NCBI RefSeq assembly: GCF_022063185.1
Contig: NZ_CP091913.1
Location: 884,501-948,500 of the forward strand
Direction of reading: 5' to 3'
Source: Nostoc sp. UHCC 0870
GTDB taxonomy: Bacteria; Cyanobacteriota; Cyanobacteriia; Cyanobacteriales; Nostocaceae
Length of the DNA: 64,000 bases
Positions 56,777-64,000 of this stretch are shown piece by piece. Made by a program: the position numbers and the translations under genes. A model generated the notes under the pieces. The model worked only from the letters and a program-made list of their open reading frames with translations. It was not told where the DNA came from and searched no databases. Positions within the stretch are counted from its first letter, which is position 1, and every line of letters begins with the position of its first letter.

Positions 56777-57388
56777 ATGCAAGGTAGGGATTGGCTCTTG
56801 ACAGGAGACGGTCAATATCAAGCGTGTAAATCAGCTAGAAGTTGGAATTTATTACAAGAGAATTATCGTCTATATCGGTTTTTAACTGAGATAGAAGATG
56901 TTCTCAATGGTGTAGATGATGAATCTATTCGTCTACCCGAAATCCGAATGCTGGTGAGACGTTTGATTGTAAATTCTTACTGGGTGCAGAGTCAGTATTT
57001 AGAGCCTTCCCCTACAACCGGAACATCTGTTCTACTGTTATATGATGAATTGGGTTTCCCATTAACAGTACAAACAGTTACATTCGCACCAGGAAGCATA
57101 TCTAATATTCACAATCATGGAACATGGGGAGTGGTAGCAGTATTAAAAGGACAAGAAAAAAATACTGTTTGGCGACGCACCCAACACCCAGAATTTGCAG
57201 ACAAAATTGAGCCAACGGGAGAAATTCTTCTATCCCCAGGAGATATTATCAGCTTCACTCCCGATGCAATTCACAGTGTAGCAGCAGTAGGTGATGAACC
57301 AACTGTGACTTTTAATATTTATGGTGAGACTGACCCCAAACAAAGATTCGAGTTTGATGCAGTTACCCATACCGCCAAAAAATTTTAA
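56777..57388 (+). CDS. cupin-fold protein, cysteine-dioxygenase-like
   Basis: A 203-residue protein. Metal-binding cupin motif 1 is ISNIHNHGTWGVVAVLKGQE (H-x-H ... E), and motif 2 is SPGDIISFTPDAIHSVAAVGDE (final His). The order matches the cysteine dioxygenase/3-mercaptopropionate dioxygenase superfamily of Fe(II) thiol dioxygenases, but substrate residues are not confirmed. Placed 89 bp before the nitrogenase-associated gene, so it may handle thiols or O2 in the same cells. Confidence 0.75.
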   Translation: MQGRDWLLTGDGQYQACKSARSWNLLQENYRLYRFLTEIEDVLNGVDDESIRLPEIRMLVRRLIVNSYWVQSQYLEPSPTTGTSVLLLYDELGFPLTVQTVTFAPGSISNIHNHGTWGVVAVLKGQEKNTVWRRTQHPEFADKIEPTGEILLSPGDIISFTPDAIHSVAAVGDEPTVTFNIYGETDPKQRFEFDAVTHTAKKF

Positions 57389-57389
57389 T

Positions 57390-57452
57390 TCGTAATTGCA
57401 ATTACAAATTACAAATTACGAATTACGTAGCTTGCTTCTCGCTTTGCGAGTA
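57390..57452. repeat. ATTACAA/ATTACGA tandem and inverted repeats
   Basis: AATTACA/AATTACG-type heptamers flank a CTTGCTTCTCGCTTTGCGAG segment. Non-coding, just upstream of the nitrogenase-associated gene, whose AGGAGA ribosome-binding site lies at 57463-57468. Confidence 0.7.
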
Positions 57453-57477
57453 TTACGAATTACTAGGAGATACTTCA

Positions 57478-57999
57478 ATGGCTAGAGTAATTTTCTATGA
57501 AAAACCTGGTTGTAAGGGTGGTACTCGACAAAAGGTTTTGTTAACTGCGGCTGGACATGAAGTTGTAGCTTATAACTTATTAACTGAACCTTGGACAGTA
57601 GAACACCTGCGGTCATTTTTTGGCGATCGCCCGATTACCGAGTGGTTTAATCCTTCTGCGCCCAAGATTAAGTCTGGTGAGATAGTTCCAGGAAATTTAG
57701 ACGAACAAACCGCCTTATTCCTCATGTTGAGAGAACCTCTGTTGATTCGCCGTCCTTTAATCCAAGTAGGCGATCGCCGTGAGGTAGGTTTTGATGTCGA
57801 ACAACTAGATGCGTGGATTGGCTTGAAGCCTGTAGATGAATCCTTCCGCGAAATGAGCGAAAACCTCATGAGTCAGGATTTGCAAGGCTGCGCCCACGGT
57901 CACGGACATGGACACAGTGATGGTCATCACCACGATCATCAAGGTAATTGCAACCATCACGGTCAACAAGAACACCACCGTCAAGGTTGTAATCATTAG
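57478..57999 (+). CDS. nitrogenase-associated ArsC-like protein with histidine-rich tail
   Basis: A 173-residue protein. Residues 1-115 have the ArsC/Spx thioredoxin-like fold: FYEKPGCKGGTRQKVLL with Cys12, TEPWTVEHLRSFFGD, and RRPLIQVGDRREVGFD. This matches the nitrogenase-associated branch (nitro_assoc) of the ArsC family. From about residue 138 the C-terminal tail has 13 His and 3 Cys in 36 residues (AHGHGHGHSDGHHHDH ...), suited to binding a transition metal such as Fe, Ni or Mo. AGGAGA precedes the ATG. Metal storage or delivery for nitrogenase is an inference. Confidence 0.85.
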   Translation: MARVIFYEKPGCKGGTRQKVLLTAAGHEVVAYNLLTEPWTVEHLRSFFGDRPITEWFNPSAPKIKSGEIVPGNLDEQTALFLMLREPLLIRRPLIQVGDRREVGFDVEQLDAWIGLKPVDESFREMSENLMSQDLQGCAHGHGHGHSDGHHHDHQGNCNHHGQQEHHRQGCNH

Positions 58000-58024
58000 G
58001 AGATGAGGGCGCAAAATATAGCTT

Positions 58025-58137
58025 AGACCTCTTGCATAAATGCTGAAGCTGTCATGTTAAGCGAAGCGAAACATCTCAAAGATTCTACATTTCATTTAGA
58101 ATGACATATCTCATTTTCGGACTTTTGCAAGAGGTCT
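58025..58137. repeat. MITE-like element, 113 bp, perfect 12-bp terminal inverted repeats
   Basis: AGACCTCTTGCA (58025-58036) is inverted exactly as TGCAAGAGGTCT (58126-58137). The interior holds CTGTCATGTTAAGCGAAGCG and GAAACATCTC, the latter shared with the element at 51361. No ORF. It lies just after the nitrogenase-associated gene. Confidence 0.8.
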
Positions 58138-58229
58138 CTTGAATTAATTGTACCTGAATATTAATATTAAGCCCTTCTAGATTTGTCTACAAGGGCTTTT
58201 AATCGTAATACTCTTTTATCTAGAGGTTA

Positions 58230-58973
58230 CTATTTGTATTGTCTTATCCACTTGTTATTTCTCCAGATGAAAATTAACCATGCCGCCGATACTAAAGCTC
58301 CTAAACACCATTTAATAGCATTTTTAATCAGACTCAATCGTTGAACTTTTTGATTTTCTTGGGTTCTTGTCTTAAGTTGATTTTCTGAAGCAACAAGAAA
58401 TTCAGAAAATTTAGTTTTGATCTCTTCAAATTGTTGAGATGTTTCAATTTTGGGAATAGTACCTATGCTTGGGGTGCTGCGTAAAAGCTCCTCCATTTGT
58501 GCCGATGTTGTTGTTTGTTCCAGTTGTTTTTTAACTTGTTCCACTTGATCTATTTGCTGAACAAGTTGCGTTGTATATAGCCGCTTGTTCTCCATATCAA
58601 TTCTGACACTATTAACAATTCCTAAAGGGATTAGTAATATTAATAATAAAGCAAATAATAAAGTAAACCAGTATATTACTTTTAACCCCAAAGTTTCCCA
58701 TTTCTTCCGTAGATTATCTTCTCCATAGAATATAAAACTTAGACTGATTAAGGGTATAGCGATTCGTTGAATTAAATCACCAAAAACTTTAAACTCCCAA
58801 GCTGGATTCATAAAACTTGGTGGGACGAATATTGCTACTAGTTCAAATAAGAACAAGAGCAACAGACAATAGCCAGTCCAACGTAAAACTAGTATAGAAC
58901 GAGCAATTTTATTATTAAAATTCCATAATTGTGTGGTTTTGTTAACCAATTCTTCTGTATCTAATGGAGTCAT
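58230..58973 (-). CDS. HpsJ-like membrane protein
   Basis: A 247-residue protein with three N-terminal membrane helices (about 27-50, 67-83, 98-118), a coiled-coil middle (LVQQIDQVEQVKKQLEQTT) and a final helix (about 222-240). The architecture matches the HpsJ family tied to hormogonium polysaccharide production in Nostoc. It lies 62 bp after the exosortase-associated gene on the same strand. Export or surface polysaccharide assembly is the likely theme; the family call is from layout, not a search. Confidence 0.6.
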   Translation of the reverse strand: MTPLDTEELVNKTTQLWNFNNKIARSILVLRWTGYCLLLLFLFELVAIFVPPSFMNPAWEFKVFGDLIQRIAIPLISLSFIFYGEDNLRKKWETLGLKVIYWFTLLFALLLILLIPLGIVNSVRIDMENKRLYTTQLVQQIDQVEQVKKQLEQTTTSAQMEELLRSTPSIGTIPKIETSQQFEEIKTKFSEFLVASENQLKTRTQENQKVQRLSLIKNAIKWCLGALVSAAWLIFIWRNNKWIRQYK

Positions 58974-59035
58974 GAGGTAAAAAATTCCTTAATTGAAATA
59001 AAAGATATATGGTTTATTTGACAGTTATTTAAAAT

Positions 59036-59683
59036 TTAGTTAAACAAAGAAGGCCAATATTGATACCAGGAAAACCATACATTTTCTAAAATTTGGTAGG
59101 TACTTTCCGGGGAAGAATTCTGGATAGGTATAGATAAATGTGTCCAAAAACAACGACTATCTCGCAGTGATTCTTGACCTAATAATGCTGGTAGCAGGCG
59201 ATGTAACTGTATATCAGATGTATAGCGACTGCGGATAAATTGTTCATAAGTTATTGCACTTGGACTGTTTGGATTGATACAAGAACGCAAATATACACGA
59301 TCTTCCTGAACTGATAGGCTGTAAGCACCAATTTTATCATTTTGACGGATAATGGTACGAGGTTTATCGGGAGCAAAAATTTTTGGATTATATTGATGGA
59401 ATAATGATTCGTTATCCATTAATGTGACTACATAGTTCATCTCGATTTTTAGGTTAATCTGGTTGCGTGTATATTGATATATTATTCTTTTTGTATCTTT
59501 ATCAGTTACAGGCTCACTGGACTGAAATTGCCATCCAGATAAATCTATCTTTGAAGGGAAAGTGAAAGATGCTAATATTGGTTGCTCTTTAACTGGAGCT
59601 ACTATAGATTTTAAAAGAACCAAGAGGATTCCCAAAAAACTGCAAGCTAAAAAATAAGGTCGGGCTTGTTTCCAGAAAATCAT
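59036..59683 (-). CDS. cyanoexosortase B system-associated protein
   Basis: A 215-residue protein with one N-terminal membrane segment (YFLACSFLGILLVLLKSIVA). The extracytoplasmic domain has FTFPSKIDLSGWQFQSSEPV, INLKIEMNYVV and the C-terminal RDSRCFWTHLSIPI. This is the usual partner encoded directly downstream of cyanobacterial exosortase; here it starts five bases after it. Function is not established. Confidence 0.8.
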   Translation of the reverse strand: MIFWKQARPYFLACSFLGILLVLLKSIVAPVKEQPILASFTFPSKIDLSGWQFQSSEPVTDKDTKRIIYQYTRNQINLKIEMNYVVTLMDNESLFHQYNPKIFAPDKPRTIIRQNDKIGAYSLSVQEDRVYLRSCINPNSPSAITYEQFIRSRYTSDIQLHRLLPALLGQESLRDSRCFWTHLSIPIQNSSPESTYQILENVWFSWYQYWPSLFN

Positions 59684-59688
59684 TACTA

Positions 59689-60552
59689 CTATCCATCTAG
59701 GGTTTCCTGAGTTTGAATTTTAGTTACTGTAGTTGCTGCATTATTTTCTCGTGTTAGTAAAAAATAATAAATTATACCCAATATAGCAGTAGAAATTATG
59801 GGGAAAATGAGAGAGCCTTTTCCTTTATGCCAGTAATCAAAGCCTACCTGATTGTGAGCAGCAGTTAAAATTGCCATTACAGCAATTCGCATACTGTTAG
59901 TCAAAAATGCAATGACAACAGATGCTGAAAATACCAAGATTTTTTGCTTGCTTCCTTTTAAAGGGAATAAAATCAAGAACATTACAGTCAGCCTGATTAA
60001 ATTAAGTATGTTGCTTAATCCAGAACAGCCGTGATATACAACAACACTTCCTTGAGGAAGGACAACAGAAACTCCTTCTACAGATGCTTCAAAACCTAAA
60101 TACCAAAGCATATAAGTTGCAAATTTAGCAGTCAATGCCGATATATCAATTAATGGTAATATTACGATATGGGGGATATTAAAAAAAAATAGCAATATGA
60201 GTTCTTGTTTATATTGTTTTATGCCCTTAAACCCAGAAGCAATCAGGCTTAATGCTAAAGCTGAAACAAAAGGTGCAATACCAATGAATGTTAAACTGAG
60301 ATAATTGCTACTTCTAAAAAGAATAATGGCAACGAGAAGTAAACCTAGTATGGTGGCATAAAAACTACTGTCTAAATTTAGAGTGTCACGTTTTCTCCAT
60401 ACCAAAAAGGATGTAGCAATCCAAAATATAATGCTCCAAACAAATATGTTACTTTCTTGCCGACTGGTTAGTGTTACGTGAATAGCGATTAAACCAGATG
60501 CAATTCCTAATAACCAAAATTGATTGCTTTTGATTGTTTTAATTGGGTTCAC
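59689..60552 (-). CDS. cyanoexosortase B (exosortase-family transpeptidase)
   Basis: A 287-residue protein with about eight membrane helices. The exosortase triad is complete: C176 in VYHGCSGLSN, R222 in LTNSMRIAVM and H242 in DYWHKGKGSLIF. Exosortases cleave PEP-CTERM tails after export and are linked to exopolysaccharide. It is followed by its associated protein and an HpsJ-like gene. One PEP-CTERM protein is encoded 350 bp upstream, the likely local substrate. Confidence 0.92.
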   Translation of the reverse strand: MNPIKTIKSNQFWLLGIASGLIAIHVTLTSRQESNIFVWSIIFWIATSFLVWRKRDTLNLDSSFYATILGLLLVAIILFRSSNYLSLTFIGIAPFVSALALSLIASGFKGIKQYKQELILLFFFNIPHIVILPLIDISALTAKFATYMLWYLGFEASVEGVSVVLPQGSVVVYHGCSGLSNILNLIRLTVMFLILFPLKGSKQKILVFSASVVIAFLTNSMRIAVMAILTAAHNQVGFDYWHKGKGSLIFPIISTAILGIIYYFLLTRENNAATTVTKIQTQETLDG

Positions 60553-60903
60553 AGGCTTTCATCAAGGGATAATACCAGCGCATCGTCTCCTGTGGGAGAG
60601 GCTACGCCTTCGTACAGTTTCTTCTGGGGAATGGGTTTCTCGGCTTGTAGTCAGTGGTGTTCCTACGCCGGGAAACCCTTGTGGTTTTGCCCATTACCTG
60701 GTTAGGGAAGGCTTTTTACACATCATCTTGATTGCGAATTGCGAATTGCGAATTGCGAATTGCGTTAGCGGAGCGGGGCGTTAGCCCATTGCGAATTGCG
60801 AATTGGTTTTATTTCGGCTTCTTTGTCAATGTTTAATTCCTATTTTTTTAAACAAACACTGGATTGGATGTTTAGATTTTAGGAAGTTGACAGAGGCTAT
60901 AAC
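60553..60903. repeat. repeat-rich 351-bp region between exosortase and the PEP-CTERM gene
   Basis: Contains the TCTCCTGTGGGAGAGGCTACGC-type element (about 60586-60610), GCGAATT heptamers (about 60734-60760 and 60791-60804) and a 32-bp repeat (60762-60793) that is the exact reverse complement of 6770-6801. No ORF of merit. Confidence 0.75.
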
Positions 60904-61521
60904 TTAAACTTTTGAGAGAGATTTTACCTTGCTTTTTTTGTAGTATCTCTTACCCAACAACCAGAAAAAACCTAAAGAAGCTCCAATAGCTAATGTATCT
61001 TCTGGTTCAGGAACATTGTTTACTACTGTAGCTCCGCTCGAAGCTACTCGTCCTCCAGCCTGAAAGTTAAGCCCTCCAGCGAGAGTAAACCGTAAATTTC
61101 CAAAACCTTCAGCAGCAGCAGTAACTCCGCGACTTGTCACAAGTGCATTTGTTGTTGCTGGTAATTCTGAAGGTAATAGAAATGCGAAGGCTCTACTACC
61201 AGTGGTGAAACTAAATAGCCTGTCAGATAATGTTCCAAATAATCCTGCGTTTACCCGACTATTGCTAGTTGTGTAATTGAACCCTGCAATATTCCCATCT
61301 GTCGTAGTGATATTCCAATTGGTTAATTGGTTTGTAGTTGCATCATAAGCGAAAGAACCTGTTGCTTGCCCTCCACCACGAAAATTAAAATTGTTTAAAT
61401 CCCAAGTTAGTGCAACCGCAGATGCTGGAGCTTGGCTCAAACCAATAGCGATAGGGGTCAATGCTATCGCAGATAAAGCGAACAGAGTTTTGGAATGTTT
61501 GGGCATAAGTATAATTGACAT
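60904..61521 (-). CDS. PEP-CTERM sorting-domain protein
   Basis: A 205-residue secreted protein. Signal peptide about 6-35 (LFALSAIALTPIAIGLSQAPASA). The middle is a Gly/Asn/Thr-rich beta domain (FNFRGGGQATGSFAYDATTN). The C terminus is a PEP-CTERM tripartite signal: VPEPEDTLAIGAS, hydrophobic helix LGFFWLLG, then basic KRYYKKSK. It is a predicted substrate for the exosortase nearby. Start may be 61521 or 61506. Confidence 0.88.
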   Translation of the reverse strand: MSIILMPKHSKTLFALSAIALTPIAIGLSQAPASAVALTWDLNNFNFRGGGQATGSFAYDATTNQLTNWNITTTDGNIAGFNYTTSNSRVNAGLFGTLSDRLFSFTTGSRAFAFLLPSELPATTNALVTSRGVTAAAEGFGNLRFTLAGGLNFQAGGRVASSGATVVNNVPEPEDTLAIGASLGFFWLLGKRYYKKSKVKSLSKV

Positions 61522-61824
61522 TAGGTTATGTATTTCTCACTATATATAATTACATACCTAAGTGCTTAAGTAATTCAATTAATTATGAAGAATATCATGA
61601 AGTTTTCATATAGATAATCGGGTTTTATTACTCTGAATAAAGAAAATATTAGTTGCGGTTGGGTTGAATTTTTTATAGAGATTCTCCCTTTTTTATTACT
61701 CTGAATAAAAAATATAAGGTAATCGACCACGCAGGGAAAACGCATCTAATTTGTTTTGACAGAATGCAACTTTTATATATGTAGATAAAAAGGTAATTAT
61801 TATCAGGTTAATATCAATCTAATA
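61522..61824. other. 303-bp gene-free stretch
   Basis: AT-rich. The motif TTATTACTCTGAATAAA occurs twice (about 61625-61641 and 61695-61711), possibly inverted hairpins. Probably the promoter region of the PEP-CTERM gene; nothing else is recognised. Confidence 0.4.
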
Positions 61825-62070
61825 CGTTGACCTACCTGAATGGCTGCACAAAAAACCGCACAGAAGGATATACCAGAGAGTAAGCGTTCTTCTTTGGCTA
61901 ACCGCCATCCGTAACTCATGGCTTGATCGTCGCTAACTCTAATCACTTCATCAATTAGTTCCAGACGGAGGACATCGGGAACAAAGCCTGCGCCAATACC
62001 TTGGATTTTATGCGAACCTGCTGCACCACCAGAGAGGACGGGACTATTGCTGGGTTCAACTGCGATCGCC
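61825..62070 (-). pseudogene. cysK: cysteine synthase fragment (cysK remnant)
   Basis: The minus strand reads AIAVEPSNSPVLSGG, HKIQGIGAGFVPDVLRLELI, then [18 protein letters not shown] and LLSGISFCAVFCAAIQVG. This is about 82 residues of the C-terminal half of O-acetylserine sulfhydrylase. No N-terminal part (with the PLP lysine) and no proper C terminus are present. Key small residues are altered (SSGAAL to SFCAVF). It closely resembles 63850-64000, the intact gene. Confidence 0.88.
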
Positions 62071-62149
62071 CTCTAACCGAAGGAAACACCGCTAAATTGA
62101 AAATTTAGCGGGGGCTTGAAACCCACATAATTACCAATTACCAATTTGC

Positions 62150-62186
62150 TCAAGGTTGTAATCATTAGGAAATGAGGGTGCAGAAT
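62150..62186 (+). pseudogene. remnant of the 3' end of a nitrogenase-associated gene copy
   Basis: 37 bp match 57981-58017 with three mismatches, covering the codons for the last residues (QGCNH), the TAG stop and 18 bp beyond. Nothing upstream (62075-62149) resembles the rest of the gene. A second copy of that locus once stood here. Confidence 0.75.
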
Positions 62187-62299
62187 GTTGATTAATTAAG
62201 GCAGTGTGAGTTCATTTTACCAAGGAGCGATCGCTCCTTGGTAAAGAGAGTTAGTAGTTGAGAGTAGAGTGGATTAATTTATCAGTAAGCACAGTAATT

Positions 62300-62869
62300 T
62301 CATAAATTTGCACACTGATCTTCTTTACTACCTTGGACAATATTCCTACCACCAATTGGCTTAGGAGCATTTTCCTTACACTGCAAATTACCATTAATGC
62401 GATTTTCTCGAATTGTCACCCCTCCAGTATTTTGAACAGCTTGTAAATTTCCGCCAATCTGGTTTTGATTAGCAACTATTTGTCCTGAATTTGACTCAAA
62501 CTGCACATCTCCAGTGATGCGTGTACTCACCACACGAGCAGCACTACCTTGCTTGACTTGGATGCTTCCACCCACGGTAGCACTAGAATTTACTTCCACT
62601 AGTTTTGCTCCCTCTGCTTGAATATTGCCATTTACTTTTACACCTATGGCCTTGAGGGTTGCTCTGCGTTCAACAACAATATTTCCTTTAACAGTGGTTT
62701 TACTGAGAGTGCAAGTTTTACCTTGAGGTACTTTTACATTATCAACGGTGATTGCACCTAAGTTTCCTTGGCAAATAATCTCTTCAGCGATCGCAATGTG
62801 AGGGAACATTAGACTCGTGCTGAGTCCGATCAATGTCATTGAAACACCCGAAATTGCCTTTAGCATCAT
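62300..62869 (-). CDS. secreted protein with polymer-forming-type beta repeats, function unknown
   Basis: About 189 residues from the ATG at 62869 (MMLKAISGVSMTLIG, signal peptide about 1-28); an upstream start at 62899 adds ten. The mature part consists of short beta repeats with Gly-Asn/Gly-Ser turns (GNIVVERRATLKAIGVKVNGN, VGGSIQVKQGS, IGGNLQAVQNTGGVTIREN, INGNLQCKE). They suggest a right-handed beta-helix, like bactofilin or pectate-lyase solenoids. Cysteines near both ends could form a disulfide. No enzyme motif. Confidence 0.7.
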   Translation of the reverse strand: MMLKAISGVSMTLIGLSTSLMFPHIAIAEEIICQGNLGAITVDNVKVPQGKTCTLSKTTVKGNIVVERRATLKAIGVKVNGNIQAEGAKLVEVNSSATVGGSIQVKQGSAARVVSTRITGDVQFESNSGQIVANQNQIGGNLQAVQNTGGVTIRENRINGNLQCKENAPKPIGGRNIVQGSKEDQCANL

Positions 62870-63054
62870 GATAAAAGTTTCTGCGACAACAGTTATCAAT
62901 GTCGCATTGACACATGAGAAATACTTAAATAATTGATGAGAAAAAACTCATCAATTACAGTCAGACAATTGAAAAATTTTTACCCATCCCCATTAGACAT
63001 CTTGTAAAAATATTGTACAGATGTAGCAATACTACGTTTCTACTAGAATTATTA

Positions 63055-63583
63055 CTAAACGTGATACCCTGTAATTACTATTTGCTTGTCTGGAGAGTAT
63101 ATCGACTCTACCCTAGGGAATTGATTGTGAATCCACCAGACTTTTACTCTGTTACCTTTAGCTGGCGCGCTCCCAGATTTAGAATATCCTGCACCAACCA
63201 TTAATAATTCAAATGTACTGGCATCCAGTATTGTACTAGTGAAGTTTGGTAAACCCTGTATCTGGTGTTTGTTTAGGGTCATAACTACCCTGGTAAGTCG
63301 TTAGTATTTTATATCCTGGTAATACTAAAGCGAAACCAGCAGAGCTATGAATTTCTCCTGGATATCTATAAGGTTCATCATCTGGTATGTCACCACCAAG
63401 ACGCAGAGTAAAACCTCCGAACCATAGATACAAGCCAGGTATCAGCAAATCCATGCTATGAGCTATTGCTCTCATTCTCTCCTTAGTAGAAGAATTTGAA
63501 GATAAAACTTCTTTTGAAGACGACCAGAACTTTGTGACAAATGACATGGGTCTAAATTCCCTTTCCAGGGAGAAAGCAATCAA
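63055..63583 (-). pseudogene. frameshifted gene, function unknown
   Basis: Two overlapping minus-strand frames (63583-63236, then 63282-63055) look like one protein split by a frameshift near 63240-63280. The first part has MRAIAHSMDLLIPGLYLWFGGF and SSAGFALVLPGYKILTTYQG. The second has ASTFELLMVGAGYSKSG and VKVWWIHNQFPRVESIYSPD. The first frame stops at TAG 63238-63236. Either a pseudogene or a sequencing indel. Family not recognised. Confidence 0.5.
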
Positions 63584-63714
63584 AAATCGCTTGGATTTGA
63601 TATGTGTGAATCACAATTGATGCACCTATCCCTACACATTCTATTGTGACTCACAAAAAATAACAAGTTAAAGGGATACAGTGAGACAAGTGAGAAATTT
63701 TTACGCAGTTTCCA

Positions 63715-63782
63715 GCTTTTCAATTTTGGATTTGCAATTTTGGATTTTAGATTATTCAATCCAAAATCCAAAATCTAAAATT
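63715..63782. repeat. TTTTGGA/TCCAAAA repeats before cysK 3' end
   Basis: CAATTTTGGATTTGCAATTTTGGATT is mirrored by CAATCCAAAATCCAAAATC, so the region can form a long AT-rich hairpin just after the cysK stop and may act as its terminator. Confidence 0.65.
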
Positions 63783-63790
63783 CCCACTCT

Positions 63791-64000
63791 CTAATCAATC
63801 GTCAACCCCTGAAACATAGCTGTACTCAGATAGCGTTCACCAAAGGAAGGCTGAATCATCACGATTAATTTCCCCTGGTTCTCTGGACGTTTACCTACCT
63901 GAATAGCTGCACACAAAGCCGCACCGGAGGATATACCAGAGAGTAAGCCTTCTTCTTTGGCTAACCGCCGTCCATAACTCATGGCTTGATCGTCGCTAAC
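63791..64000 (-). CDS. cysK: cysteine synthase, C-terminal part (5' end outside window)
   Basis: The minus-strand frame is open from the window end to the TAG at 63791-63793: [40 protein letters not shown] and [19 protein letters not shown]. It is the C-terminal 70 residues of O-acetylserine (thiol) lyase, with the conserved GISSGAAL phosphate-site loop intact, unlike the fragment at 61825-62070. It makes cysteine from O-acetylserine and sulfide. The start lies beyond the window. Confidence 0.93.
   Translation of the reverse strand, partial: VSDDQAMSYGRRLAKEEGLLSGISSGAALCAAIQVGKRPENQGKLIVMIQPSFGERYLSTAMFQGLTID

Noticed and set aside
63013..63204. 63-codon plus-strand ORF
   Set aside because: Antisense to the frameshifted gene with no supporting motif or ribosome-binding site.
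63580..63771. 63-codon minus-strand ORF
   Set aside because: Its first third is translated TTTTGGA repeat and the rest has no family resemblance.

Overview
The window looks like chromosome from a filamentous, heterocyst-forming cyanobacterium (Nostocales, Nostoc/Anabaena type). The evidence is many GCGATCGC (HIP1) octamers, cyanobacterium-only proteins (NdhN, a DUF3172-like protein, cyanoexosortase), dispersed heptanucleotide repeats between genes, and a PatB/CnfR-type regulator next to nitrogen-fixation and heterocyst-oxidase genes. The genus is inferred, not proven.

Layout. 0-2 kb: the 3' end of a C5 DNA methyltransferase, then a solo tnpB element. 2-10.5 kb: deoC, recO, an MFS exporter, a glycosyltransferase, a Uma2 nuclease, a secreted matrixin-like protease, secG and gpmI. 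10.7-12.4 kb: an ABC-F ATPase. 12.7-16.5 kb: an accessory island with an intact IS607-type element (serine recombinase plus TnpB), a VapBC-type toxin-antitoxin pair, an XRE regulator and an unknown gene. 16.5-34.6 kb (minus strand): the ribosomal superoperon, in transcription order rplC-D-W-B, rpsS, rplV, rpsC, rplP, rpmC, rpsQ, rplN-X-E, rpsH, rplF-R, rpsE, rplO, secY, adk, infA, rpmJ, rpsM, rpsK, rpoA, rplQ, truA, rplM, rpsI, rpmE, prfA. rpsJ, rpsN and rpmD are absent from it. A 0.96-kb gene-free leader with strong hairpins precedes rplC, and ndhN diverges from it.

36-49 kb: mixed genes, including an AMIN-domain protein, a CPA2 antiporter with a universal-stress-like tail, a GDSL esterase, a CPBP protease, an FHA-oxidoreductase fusion, an FHA-zinc ribbon protein, endonuclease V and an SPFH protein. 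49-58 kb: a nitrogen-fixation/heterocyst module made of patB/cnfR, a divergent nif-type ferredoxin, a coxBAC terminal oxidase operon, a TPR-like protein, a 57-residue ORF, a cupin and a nitrogenase-associated ArsC-like protein with a His-rich tail. Together these would couple regulation, electron supply and oxygen removal for nitrogenase. 58-61.5 kb: an exosortase B sorting cluster (HpsJ-like protein, exosortase-associated protein, exosortase) and one PEP-CTERM substrate. 61.5-64 kb: a decayed zone with a cysK fragment, a 37-bp copy of the 3' end of the nitrogenase-associated gene, a secreted repeat protein, a frameshifted gene and the 3' end of an intact cysK.

The most notable points are the two matching duplication remnants at 61.8-62.2 kb, the heptamer repeats translated inside RecO, the structured leader before rplC, the compact nitrogenase-support module, and two apparently intact TnpB systems. 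I saw no CRISPR array, rRNA or tRNA gene.
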